From DASRZM01 sp035686365 (GTDB taxonomy: Bacteria > Pseudomonadota > Gammaproteobacteria > Xanthomonadales > Xanthomonadaceae): DNA of 21,755 nucleotides. The notes below the pieces were generated by a model that saw nothing but the letters and a program-made list of their open reading frames with translations, searched no databases and was not told where the DNA came from. The DNA lies in contig DASRZM010000056.1 of the NCBI GenBank assembly GCA_035686365.1, positions 1 through 21,755 on the forward strand, written 5' to 3'. Both the position numbers and the translations under genes were made by a program. The stretch's first letter is position 1. The number at the start of each line of letters is the position of its first letter. Positions 8,577 to 15,788 of this stretch are shown one piece after another.

Positions 8577-9850
8577 GGCGTCACCTCGCTGTGTGTAGCG
8601 ACCGGCACCGTGCCGGCAAGGGCTTGGTCCGGATGCAGGAAGGCGAGCGCCGCCCAGGCCCTGCCCAGTTCGGCCTGCGCCTCGAGCACGGCCAGGCGTG
8701 CGTCCAGTTCGTCGCGGCGCGCGGACACCGCATCGGTCAGGGCCCCGGTGCCGCCGGCGTAGTCGGCCAGCGCCAGGTCGGCCGCCTGCGCCTGCAGCGG
8801 CAGCACCCCATCGCGCAGGTTCGCCAGCGCCTCGTGGGCGCCGTGCCAGTGTGCGATCGCCGCTTCCAGTCCGGCGCGGCGCGCGCGCAGCCGGTCCTCG
8901 AACTCCGACCGGGCGGCTTCGAGCTCGTGCCGCCGCGCGGCGATCTCCGGGTCCTGGCGCCGGGACGCGAACAGCGGCAGGTCGATGCGAAACTCCACCG
9001 AGACCACATCGGAGAACTCGGTCCCCCGCGCACCGTAGCTGGCCGCCACGCTCCAGTCCGGCCGCTTGTCGGCGCCGGCGAGTGCGACCCGGTCGGCGGC
9101 CACCTCGAGCTCGCGCCACAGCGGCGAGAGCTCGGCTTCCTCCGCCACCGTTCGCCGCAGCGCGTCCACGTCCAGCACATCGAAGTCCGGTGCCGGCGCC
9201 AGCGCGCGCCCGGCCTGCGTCCCGACCCAGCGTTCGAGCGCCGCCTCGGCGGCGCGCAAACGTGCGCGCGCGTCGATGCGCTGGTTTTCGAAGCGGGCAC
9301 GCTCGGCGCGCGCGGTCGCAGCGTCGGCAGCGGTGCGGCCGCCGTGCACGGCGGCGTCGGCGCTGCGCACGATCAGGTTCCAGGCCTCGGACATCTGCGC
9401 CAGCACTTCGATGCGGCGCTCGGCGATCCAGCGCTCGATCCAGGCCTGCGCCGCGGCGCGGCGGGCGAGCGCGCGCTGGGCCTGGACGCCGGCCAGCCGC
9501 GCCGCATGGGTGCTGCGCGCCAGCGCGGTCCGGCCCTCGCGCTTGGCGGCGTTGGGCACGCGCTGCATCAGGCCCACGCGCGCCACCGTCATGCGTTCGC
9601 GGCCGAACTCGAAGGCATCGGCGCCGGAGATCGGCAGATTCTGGATCGCCGCCAGCGCCTCGGGGTCGGGCAGTTCACCGGCCGGCGCGATGCGCAGCGC
9701 CGCGGCCTCGGCCATCGCCAGGCGCGCGGCGACCGCCGGCGCATCGTCGCCCAGGCGCGACGCCTCGGGCAGCGACAGGGGCTGCAAAGGCGCCGCCATC
9801 GGCGCCATGGACACAACCAGGCACAACGCCTGCAGGATTGGAACGTGCAT
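8573..9850 (-). CDS. cusC: CusC/CzcC-type outer-membrane channel of the efflux operon (TolC family)
   Basis: A 425-residue outer-membrane efflux protein. The signal peptide is MHVPILQALCLVVSMAPMAA, with cleavage likely after Ala-Ala. Unlike E. coli CusC, no lipobox cysteine is seen, so it is probably not lipidated. The body is rich in alanine, arginine and heptad-like helices typical of the TolC periplasmic barrel, duplicated around two short beta-strand regions (GRERMTVARVGLMQRVPNAAK near 83-103; SDVVSVEFRIDLPLFASR further on). A GGAGG site lies four bases upstream of the ATG. It is second in the operon, 63 bases after the small Cys-rich gene and overlapping cusB. Substrate specificity is inferred from its partners. 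Confidence 0.92.
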   Translation of the reverse strand: MHVPILQALCLVVSMAPMAAPLQPLSLPEASRLGDDAPAVAARLAMAEAAALRIAPAGELPDPEALAAIQNLPISGADAFEFGRERMTVARVGLMQRVPNAAKREGRTALARSTHAARLAGVQAQRALARRAAAQAWIERWIAERRIEVLAQMSEAWNLIVRSADAAVHGGRTAADAATARAERARFENQRIDARARLRAAEAALERWVGTQAGRALAPAPDFDVLDVDALRRTVAEEAELSPLWRELEVAADRVALAGADKRPDWSVAASYGARGTEFSDVVSVEFRIDLPLFASRRQDPEIAARRHELEAARSEFEDRLRARRAGLEAAIAHWHGAHEALANLRDGVLPLQAQAADLALADYAGGTGALTDAVSARRDELDARLAVLEAQAELGRAWAALAFLHPDQALAGTVPVATHSEVTP

Positions 9851-9913
9851 ACGACCTCCGGTCGATCGTGAACGGCAGCCCGCGGGGCGGGCGCGACGGT
9901 CAGGACCGGGGGT

Positions 9914-10267
9914 CTAGATCAGCAGCGTGCAGAAGCGCAGCCTGGGTGGAGGGTCGCAGCCGGGCTGGCGTGCCGACGGCACGGGAAGTGCGGCGACGGC
10001 CTGCAGGGCCGGCAGCAGGCGCAGTTCGGGCGACGGCAGCGCCGGCACCGAGATTGGCTCGGCGGCCTGTGCCCGGTCGTGCGGCGTGGTGCAGTGGGCA
10101 TCGCACAGTGTGGCGTCGGCCGGTGTGTCCGGCGCCGGGTCGTGGCAGCCGGCCAGCGCGGGTGGCTCCGGCGCGAGCTGCGGACACAGGTAGGCGGCCA
10201 GCGCCAGCTGCTGCCAGCACAGCGCGCCCAGCAGGAACAACGAGAGGCGGCGGACTCCGCGCGTCAT
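9914..10267 (-). CDS. Small Cys/His-rich periplasmic protein leading the cus operon (CzcI-like position)
   Basis: A 117-residue exported protein. The signal peptide is MTRGVRRLSLFLLGALCWQQ LALAA, with cleavage likely around residue 25. The mature part has six cysteines (28, 41, 55, 59, 104, 113) and three histidines, including AGCHDP and TLCDAHCTTPHD, and ends in PPPRLRFCTLLI. Small proteins of this layout often precede czcCBA/cusCBA operons; CzcI of Cupriavidus is the named analogue by position. The metal-binding pattern suggests a periplasmic copper sensor, buffer or accessory factor, but the function is not known to me. No Shine-Dalgarno site precedes the ATG, and a promoter-like -10 ends only six bases before it, so the message may be leaderless. 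It lies 63 bases upstream of cusC. Confidence 0.75.
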   Translation of the reverse strand: MTRGVRRLSLFLLGALCWQQLALAAYLCPQLAPEPPALAGCHDPAPDTPADATLCDAHCTTPHDRAQAAEPISVPALPSPELRLLPALQAVAALPVPSARQPGCDPPPRLRFCTLLI

Positions 10268-10674
10268 GGCCGTATGGTACGCCCAGGTTGGGGTTGGGCG
10301 TTGATGCAGGTCAATGGCAGGCCGCTCCCACGCGTTTTGGCGGGTGTTGTCGCGGGGCGGATCGCCGGCAACGCCGGCTCCTACGAAGCACGAATTCCGT
10401 CGAACCGCGGCGGGAGGGCCGCGGGGCGGGGACGGGTTCCGGGGGCGTACGCGCCAGGGATGGCGCGTCCGCAGCCTACAGGGATGTACTTGCGGCGGCC
10501 CCGGAAACCGTCACCGGCTCGCGGACCGGCCTACGAAGCGAAGTCGGCATTGATGCGATGGTGCGGAGTGGCGATCGCGGCCATGGGCCGCTCCCACAGG
10601 GCTTTGCTGATGCGACCTCGCGGAGTCGATCGCGGCCATGGGCCGCTCCCACGCGCTTCGGCGGGTGCCGATGG
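10268..10674. repeat. Repeat-filled spacer with REP-like palindromes
   Basis: This 407-base stretch has no convincing gene. Besides the operon promoter, it holds a truncated REP copy (about 10317-10345), a divergent copy with GCCGGCAACGCCGGC (about 10358-10388), a hairpin ACGCGCCA-GGGA-TGGCGCGT (10449-10468) followed by CCGCA...TGCGG arms (10469-10495), and two direct copies of the GCGGCC-ATG-GGCCGC element (10573-10597 and 10628-10652), 55 bases apart. The elements near 10573-10652 sit just past the 3' end of the DUF885 gene, where they could stabilise or terminate its transcript. Confidence 0.75.
10274..10314 (-). promoter_or_regulatory. FNR/ANR-like box and -10 element of the cus operon
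   Basis: On the minus strand, TTGAC-CTGC-ATCAA (10314-10301) matches the FNR/ANR consensus TTGAT-N4-ATCAA at nine of ten positions. Twenty-one bases further comes TACCAT (10279-10274), a four-of-six match to the -10 consensus. If that is the -10, the box is centred near -41.5, the class II activator position. Predicted transcription then starts at or beside the ATG of the small Cys-rich gene (10267). Confidence 0.5.
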
Positions 10675-12495
10675 TCACGTGGCCTTGCGTTCGGCGATCC
10701 AGGCCTCGACGCGCTCCTCGAGCAGGGTCAGCGGCAGGTCGCCGCCGGTCAGCACGCGGTCGTGGAAGGCCTTGAGGTCGAAGCGCTCGCCCAGTTCCGA
10801 CTTGGCGCGCTCGCGCAGTTCCAGGATCTTCATCATGCCGACCTTGTAGGCCAGCGCCTGCCCGGGTATGACGATGTAACGCTCGATCTCGGCGACCACG
10901 TCGGTCTCGGGCATGCCGGTTTTCGCCAGCATGTACTCGATCGCCTGCTCGCGGGTCCAGCGCTTGTGGTGCAGGCCGGTGTCGACCACCAGCCGCACCG
11001 CCCGGAACATCTCCGCCTGCAGCCGCCCGAGGTTGTCCAGCGGCTCGTCCTGGAAGCCGATCTCCCAGGCCAGCCGCTCGGCATACAGCGCCCAGCCCTC
11101 GGAGTAGGCGGTGAACGGCAGGATCTTGCGGAACGTCGGCACGCCGGTCAGTTCCTGCTGGATCGTGGTCTGGAAGTGGTGACCCGGGATGGCCTCGTGG
11201 TAGGCCAGCGTGCGCATGCCGAACTTCGCCACCTCGGCGGTGTTGCGCAGATTGATGTAGAAGATGCCCGGCCTCGAACCGTCGAACGCCGGCGGGTTGT
11301 AGTAGGCGCCCGGCGCGGTCTTCTCGCGGAACTCGGGCACGCGCTCGACCTTGACGCCCTGCTTCGGGCGCACGCCGAAGTAAGGGTCCAGCCCGGCGTC
11401 GATCTCGTCGATGATGGACTGGAAGTCGGCGATGATCTGCGTGCGGCCCTCGTCGGTGTCCGGGTACAGCTGGTCGGGACGCTGCGAGATCTGCTGCACG
11501 CGCTCGCCGAGGCTGCCCTCGGACAGGCCCTGGGCCTGCACGATCGCGTCCATCTCGGCCTCGATGCGCGCCACCTCCGAGAGCCCCAGCGCATGCACCT
11601 GGTCGGGCGTCATGTCGGTGGTGGTGTGCAGGCGCACCGCGTAGGCGTACAGCTCGGCGCCCTGCGGCAGGTCCCAGACGCCGTTGTTGCCGCGCGCGCG
11701 CGGCAGCAGACCGTCGTAGTAGTCGATCAGCGTGCGGTAGGCCGGGTACACGACCTGCTCGATCGTGCGTTCGGTCTCGGCCAGCAGGCGCTCGCGCTCG
11801 TCGGCGGGGACCGCCTCGGCGCCGGCCTTGTCGAACTTTTCCGCCAGCGAGGTGTACAGGATGTTCTCGCGCGCCGGCGTGGCGACGAAGTTGCGGGTCT
11901 CGGCCAGCACCTTCTCGATCACGAAGCGCGGCGGCACGATGCCCTTGTCCTCGCGCAATTTCAGCCCTTCCAGCGCCTGCTCGAAACGGGTATCGAACTG
12001 CTCCAGCCGGCTCAGGTAGTCCTGGGCATCGCCCACGTCCTTGACCTGGTGCTGGGTGGCCATGAAGGTCGGCAGCCCGTTCTGGAAGCCGAACAGCTGG
12101 TTGGCCGGGTAGGTGTGGTAGCGGAAACGGTCGCCGTCGACCTGGGTGGCCAGGAAGTACTCGAGCATGTCGTAGCTCAGGCGCGCGTCGCCTTGCTGGT
12201 CCTCGCGGTCGTAGCTGCGCAGCGTCTGCAGATCGTCCTGCAGCTTCTTGCGCAGCTTGTTCTCGCGCTCGAGCGAAGCGTCGGTGAGCTCGTCGCTGTA
12301 CCAGTCCAGCCACGAGGGCAGGATGCGCATGCTCGAAAGCAGCTGCGGATCGTCGAGCGCGTACTCGAGGAAGACGCGCTCGTAGAACCAGCCGATCTTC
12401 AGCGGCTTGAACCAGATCGTGTGCGCCAACAGCAGCCCCACGACCGCGAACAGGACGAGTACCCCCAGGCCCAGCCACTTGAACAGGCGCTTCAT
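10675..12495 (-). CDS. DUF885 family membrane-anchored putative metallopeptidase
   Basis: A 606-residue protein starting at MKRLFKWLGLGVLVLFAVVG, an N-terminal signal anchor (about 5-25). The rest is a large helical domain, presumably periplasmic. The C-terminal half carries the DUF885 hallmarks: GAYYNPPAFDGSRPGIFYIN (397-416), AYHEAIPGHHFQ (431-442, with His433, Glu434, His439 and His440) and AYSEGWALYAERL (463-475, Glu467). The HE...HH plus downstream Glu layout resembles gluzincin zinc sites, so metal-dependent peptidase activity is plausible but has not been shown for most members. I chose the ATG at 12495 because a GGGGGA stretch precedes it and the signal anchor starts there; an upstream ATG at 12528 would add 11 residues. 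It is divergent from rlmJ. Confidence 0.9.
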   Translation of the reverse strand: MKRLFKWLGLGVLVLFAVVGLLLAHTIWFKPLKIGWFYERVFLEYALDDPQLLSSMRILPSWLDWYSDELTDASLERENKLRKKLQDDLQTLRSYDREDQQGDARLSYDMLEYFLATQVDGDRFRYHTYPANQLFGFQNGLPTFMATQHQVKDVGDAQDYLSRLEQFDTRFEQALEGLKLREDKGIVPPRFVIEKVLAETRNFVATPARENILYTSLAEKFDKAGAEAVPADERERLLAETERTIEQVVYPAYRTLIDYYDGLLPRARGNNGVWDLPQGAELYAYAVRLHTTTDMTPDQVHALGLSEVARIEAEMDAIVQAQGLSEGSLGERVQQISQRPDQLYPDTDEGRTQIIADFQSIIDEIDAGLDPYFGVRPKQGVKVERVPEFREKTAPGAYYNPPAFDGSRPGIFYINLRNTAEVAKFGMRTLAYHEAIPGHHFQTTIQQELTGVPTFRKILPFTAYSEGWALYAERLAWEIGFQDEPLDNLGRLQAEMFRAVRLVVDTGLHHKRWTREQAIEYMLAKTGMPETDVVAEIERYIVIPGQALAYKVGMMKILELRERAKSELGERFDLKAFHDRVLTGGDLPLTLLEERVEAWIAERKAT

Positions 12496-12616
12496 TCCGA
12501 TCCCCCGGCTCGCGAAGTGCGCAACCATAGTCTACCGTCCGGCGACCGGCACTCCCCCGAAAGTCATGCGCAGACCCGCCGACCCTGTACCTTTGCTGTC
12601 CCCAGTCGCCAGTCCG

Positions 12617-12665
12617 TCGTCCCGAGTCCCGAGTCCCGAGTCCCGCGCCCCAAGTCCCGAGTCCC
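12617..12665. repeat. GAGTCCC heptamer tandem repeat abutting the rlmJ start
   Basis: Exact GAGTCCC units lie at 12624-12630, 12631-12637, 12638-12644 and 12659-12665. Two degenerate units fill 12645-12658 and another lies at 12617-12623, making seven heptamers in phase. The array ends two bases before the rlmJ ATG and takes the place of a normal ribosome-binding site. Confidence 0.85.
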
Positions 12666-12667
12666 GA

Positions 12668-13519
12668 ATGAACTACCGCCACGCATTCCATGCCGGCAAC
12701 CACGCCGACGTGCTCAAGCACGTGGTGCTGCTGGCGCTGGCGGCGGCACTGCAGCGCAAGCCGGCGCCGTGCCTGGTGCTCGACACCCATGCCGGCGCCG
12801 GCCTCTACGACCTGGGCGCCGAGGCCGCGCGCCGCACCGGTGAGGCCGACGGCGGCATCGAGCGGCTGCCGGCGGACCGCGCCGATACGCCTGCCGCAGT
12901 GCGTCGGCTGCTGGACGCCGTCGCGGCCTGCCGGTCCGACCACGGCAAGCGCCGTTATCCCGGATCGCCCTGGCTGCTCGCGCGCACGCTCCGCCCCCAG
13001 GACCGGATGGTGTGCTGCGAGTTGCAGCCCAGGCAGGCGGCGGCGCTGGGCAGGCTGCTGGCGGCCGACGCGCGCGTGGCCGTGCACGAGCGCGACGGCT
13101 ACGCGGCGGTGAAGGCCCTGCTGCCGCCGGCGCACAAGCGCGGCCTGGTGCTCATCGATCCGGCCTACGAGCAGCAGGCGGCGGAGCTCGACCTGGTGCT
13201 GGCGGCGCTGCGCGAAGGACTGCAACGCTGGGCGACCGGCATCTACGCGGTGTGGTACCCGGTCAAGCTGCGGCGCTCGCTGGCGCCGTTCTTCCGCGCA
13301 GTGGAACGGCTGGGGGTCAAATCGGCCTGGTCCGCGGAACTACTGGTGCGCCCGGACGACTCGCCGCTGCGCATGAACGGCAGTGGCGTGCTGGTGCTCA
13401 ATCCCCCGTGGAAGGTCGACGCCGAGATCGCGCAGGCGCTGCCGTGGCTGCTGCGCCGGCTGGACGAGGGCGGCGGCTCGGCAAAGCTGCGCTGGATCGT
13501 GCGCGAGGCGACAGGCTGA
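12668..13519 (+). CDS. rlmJ: 23S rRNA (adenine(2030)-N6)-methyltransferase RlmJ
   Basis: RlmJ transfers a methyl group from S-adenosylmethionine to N6 of A2030 in 23S rRNA. The protein is 283 residues, the normal size. It opens with the family signature MNYRHAFHAGNHADVLKHVV. The cofactor loop is LDTHAGAGLYDL (38-49). The segment HGKRRYPGSPWLLARTLRPQD (92-112) is also characteristic of the family. The catalytic motif IV is LIDPAYE (162-168): Asp164, Pro165 and Tyr167 are present, with Ala in place of the second Pro of a textbook DPPY. YAVWYPVK and LLVRPDDSPLRMNGSG follow. The ATG at 12668 is fixed by homology. No Shine-Dalgarno is visible because the heptamer array runs up to the start. Confidence 0.96.
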   Translation: MNYRHAFHAGNHADVLKHVVLLALAAALQRKPAPCLVLDTHAGAGLYDLGAEAARRTGEADGGIERLPADRADTPAAVRRLLDAVAACRSDHGKRRYPGSPWLLARTLRPQDRMVCCELQPRQAAALGRLLAADARVAVHERDGYAAVKALLPPAHKRGLVLIDPAYEQQAAELDLVLAALREGLQRWATGIYAVWYPVKLRRSLAPFFRAVERLGVKSAWSAELLVRPDDSPLRMNGSGVLVLNPPWKVDAEIAQALPWLLRRLDEGGGSAKLRWIVREATG

Positions 13520-13544
13520 TCGGCTGAGCGGGGCCTTGGCACGT

Positions 13545-13662
13545 CGATCGCGGGCATGGCCCGCTCCCACAACGCTTCGACCGGGGCTCCCGATGCCTTG
13601 GCGGCCCGATATTTCCGGGGGCCGCATCGAAGCCGCGTGGGAGCGGGCCATGCCCGCGATCG
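13545..13662. repeat. Inverted pair of REP-like elements (26-bp perfect arms)
   Basis: The arm at 13545-13570 is the exact reverse complement of 13637-13662. Each contains its own hairpin GCGGGC-ATG-GCCCGC (or its complement) and ends in the CTCCCAC/GTGGGAG head. Pairing extends a further seven bases inward (GCTTCGA with TCGAAGC) after three mismatches. The pair fills most of the 263-base gap between rlmJ and the Slp-type gene and probably marks the 3' end of rlmJ. Confidence 0.9.
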
Positions 13663-13782
13663 GTCCTGCCGGCCAGTCCCGATGTCCAGACAGCGGCCCC
13701 GGCACCGTTCCCCCGTTCAGGACGCATACGCCATCACGACGCGCCGCGATGCCAGAATGGGAACGAAGCCGAGGGAGCCCGC

Positions 13783-14265
13783 ATGAGAATCCTGTGCCTG
13801 CCGCTGCTGCTGCTGTTGACCGCCTGCGCCAGCCGCCAGCCGGTCATCGTGCCGGCGCCGGCCGAATCACCCTCCCCCTACGGCGTGATGCGCGCACCGG
13901 CGAGCCATCTGGACGACAGCGTACTGTGGGGCGGCATGGTGCTGGAGGTGCGCAACTACGAGCGCTACAGCGAGGTCGAGATCCTGTCCTTCCCGCTCGA
14001 TCGCGGCCAGCGGCCACTGCCGACCGCACGCGACCAGGGCCGCTTCATCGCCCTGCTGGCCGGCTTCGCGGACCCCGCCGAGCTGCCCCAGGGCCGCTTC
14101 GTGACCCTGCTGGGCCGCATCACCGGTGACCGTGAGGGCACGCTGCACCGCGCACCGTACGTGTGGCCGGAGGTCGACGTGCGCACCCTGCACGTGTGGC
14201 CGGAGGACTTCCGCGAGCGCCGCTCGCGCGTGACCATCGGCATCGGGATCGGCATCCGCGGCTGA
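13783..14265 (+). CDS. Slp family outer-membrane lipoprotein
   Basis: A 160-residue lipoprotein. MRILCLPLLLLLTAC is the signal peptide with an LTAC lipobox (Cys15), and a GAGGGAG site lies upstream (13771-13777). The mature part follows the Slp pattern: LWGGMVLEVRNYERYSEVEI, then FPLDRGQRPLP, GRFIALLAGFADPAELPQGR, VTLLGRITGDREG and PYVWPEVDVRTLHVWPED. Slp proteins are small outer-membrane lipoproteins induced by starvation or stress in E. coli; the molecular role is unclear. Ser at +3 and Ala at +2 after the lipid Cys fit outer-membrane sorting. It appears to be a single-gene unit. Confidence 0.9.
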   Translation: MRILCLPLLLLLTACASRQPVIVPAPAESPSPYGVMRAPASHLDDSVLWGGMVLEVRNYERYSEVEILSFPLDRGQRPLPTARDQGRFIALLAGFADPAELPQGRFVTLLGRITGDREGTLHRAPYVWPEVDVRTLHVWPEDFRERRSRVTIGIGIGIRG

Positions 14266-14689
14266 GGGCGGGAGCGGGGACGCCAGGTCTGCGCTCCGGC
14301 CGCAACCCCCTCCCGACCTCCCCCTCCACGGCTTCGCCGCGCAGGGGGAGGAGACCAGCCGGCGATCCCCCTCCCTTTCGCGCAGCCGAACGTGGCGACG
14401 CTATCCCCCTCCCTTTCGCGCAGCCGAAGGTGGCGACGCCATCCCCCTCCCTTTCGCGCAGCGAAGGGGAGGGCCGGGGTGGGGTCGCGCGGCGCCAGCC
14501 GCGCGCGGGGGCTGCTACAAACCCCCAGCTTCTCGGGGTGGGGTCGCGCGGCGGCAGCCGCGCGCGGGGGCTGCCACAAACCCCCACCTCTTCTCCGAGG
14601 GGTAGCGCGGCGCAGCCGCGCGTGGGTGCCCTGCCCGGCCAAGTCGCCACACGGCTCGTCCGAGCTAAACTCCCGCTCCGCTCCCTCAC
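14266..14689. repeat. Tandem-repeat spacer: 38-bp and 59-bp units
   Basis: No gene is seen in this 424-base gap. A 38-bp unit starting ATCCCCCTCCCTTTCGCGCA occurs at 14365, 14403 and 14441. The third copy diverges after its first 21 bases, where GCGAAGGGGAGGG folds back on the CCCTCCCTTTCG of the same copy. A 59-bp unit containing GGGGTGGGGTCGCGCGGC starts at 14476 and 14535, with a degraded third copy near 14596-14632. Each 59-bp unit contains a GCGCGGC...GCCGCGC hairpin. Confidence 0.85.
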
Positions 14690-15613
14690 ATGGAACTGCC
14701 CCCGATGGCCGGCTCGGGCGACTCGAAAACCGCAATCCTGTACGCCCTGGGCGCGAACTTCTCGATCTTCATCGCCAAGAGCGTGGCGGCCTTCATCACC
14801 GGCTCCAGCGCGATGCTGGCCGAGGCGGTGCACTCGCTGGCCGACTGCGGCAACCAGGGCCTGCTGCTGCTGGGGATGAAACGGGCGAAGCGTCCGCCCT
14901 CTCCGGACTACCCGCTCGGGTACGGCAAGGCGATCTACTTCTGGGCGTTCCTGGTGGCGCTGATCCTGTTCAGCGTCGGCGGCGTGTTCTCGATCTACGA
15001 GGGCATCCACAAGCTGCAGGCGCCCGAGGAGCTGCGGCAACCCTGGTGGGCGATCGGCGTGCTGGTGTTCGCCATCGCCGCCGAGGGCGTTTCCATGGGT
15101 AAGTGCATGATCGAGGTCAACAAGGCCCGCGGCAGCCAGAGCCTGTGGCGCTGGTTCCGCGAGAGCCGGCAGGCCGAACTGGTGGTCATCTTCGGCGAGG
15201 ACCTGGCCGCGCTGCTGGGCCTGGTGTTCGCGCTGGTCGCGGTCGGCGCCGCAATGATCACCGGCAACGCGACATACGACGCCATCGGTACGCTGGCGAT
15301 CGGCGCGCTGCTGATCGTGGTGGCCGTGTTCGTGGCCATCGAGGTCAAGGCGATGCTGATCGGCCAGGGCGTGGAACCGCGGGTCAAGGCCCGGATGCTG
15401 GAATTTCTCGAGGGACGCCCGGAGCTGCGGCGCGTGTTCAACCTGCTGACGCTGCAGCTCGGAGACGACGTGATGGTGGCGATCAAGGCCGAGATGGACC
15501 GCGACCAGTCCACGCTCGGCGTGGTCGAGAGCATCAATGCGGTGGAGGCGGAGTTGCGGGTGCAGTTTCCGCAGGTGCGGTGGTGTTTCTTCGAGCCTGA
15601 CGTGGCGGATTGA
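14690..15613 (+). CDS. Cation diffusion facilitator family transporter (ZNT9-like subtype)
   Basis: A 307-residue inner-membrane metal/proton antiporter of the CDF family. Hydrophobic segments lie near 15-37, 39-62, 84-103, 121-138, 164-190 and 196-215. TM2 carries the metal-site motif AEAVHSLADCGNQ with His48 and Asp52. The other half-site, usually HxxxD in TM5, is GEDLAALLG (Glu170, Asp171), the variant of the ZNT9-like branch. The acidic C-terminal cytoplasmic domain (about 226-307) ends in FPQVRWCFFEPD, a typical CDF dimerisation domain. Substrate is probably zinc, cobalt, iron or manganese; the sequence does not decide. No good Shine-Dalgarno precedes the ATG at 14690, and Met6 (14705) is an alternative start. 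Convergent with chrA. Confidence 0.92.
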   Translation: MELPPMAGSGDSKTAILYALGANFSIFIAKSVAAFITGSSAMLAEAVHSLADCGNQGLLLLGMKRAKRPPSPDYPLGYGKAIYFWAFLVALILFSVGGVFSIYEGIHKLQAPEELRQPWWAIGVLVFAIAAEGVSMGKCMIEVNKARGSQSLWRWFRESRQAELVVIFGEDLAALLGLVFALVAVGAAMITGNATYDAIGTLAIGALLIVVAVFVAIEVKAMLIGQGVEPRVKARMLEFLEGRPELRRVFNLLTLQLGDDVMVAIKAEMDRDQSTLGVVESINAVEAELRVQFPQVRWCFFEPDVAD

Positions 15614-15640
15614 CGGCAGCCGTGGTCCGGGGCCCGGAGC

Positions 15641-15783
15641 AGGAGCAAAGAGTCCGCAAAGAACGCAAAGGAACGCAAAGAAAGAGCGAAGAGCAGGCAC
15701 GAGTGCACCTGTTGCCTCCGTTGCAACCCTTTGCGTTCCTTTGTTTTCCTTTGCGTTCTTTGCGTTCTTTGCGGACTGCTCCT
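15641..15783. terminator. Long inverted repeat of GCAAAG/CTTTGC type between convergent genes
   Basis: Bases 15652-15670 are the exact reverse complement of 15758-15776 (19 bp). AGGAGCA (15641-15647) also pairs with TGCTCCT (15777-15783), with four unpaired bases on the left arm. The arms are built from AACGCAAAG-type units, which run on inward past the perfect part. It lies between the CDF gene stop (15613) and the chrA stop (15789), so a bidirectional terminator is likely. A mobile or REP-type origin is possible. Confidence 0.6.
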
Positions 15784-15788
15784 GGGAT

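Noticed and set aside
8698..12843. 1381-codon open frame on the plus strand
   Set aside because: It runs antisense through cusC and the DUF885 gene, its product is Arg/Ala/Pro-rich with no domain, and long shadow frames are expected at this GC content.
10511..13225. 904-codon minus-strand frame spanning rlmJ and the DUF885 gene
   Set aside because: It crosses two genes with intact family motifs in other frames.
14365..14594. CRISPR-like array
   Set aside because: Units are contiguous tandem copies with no unique spacers, only two to three copies per type, and no cas genes nearby.
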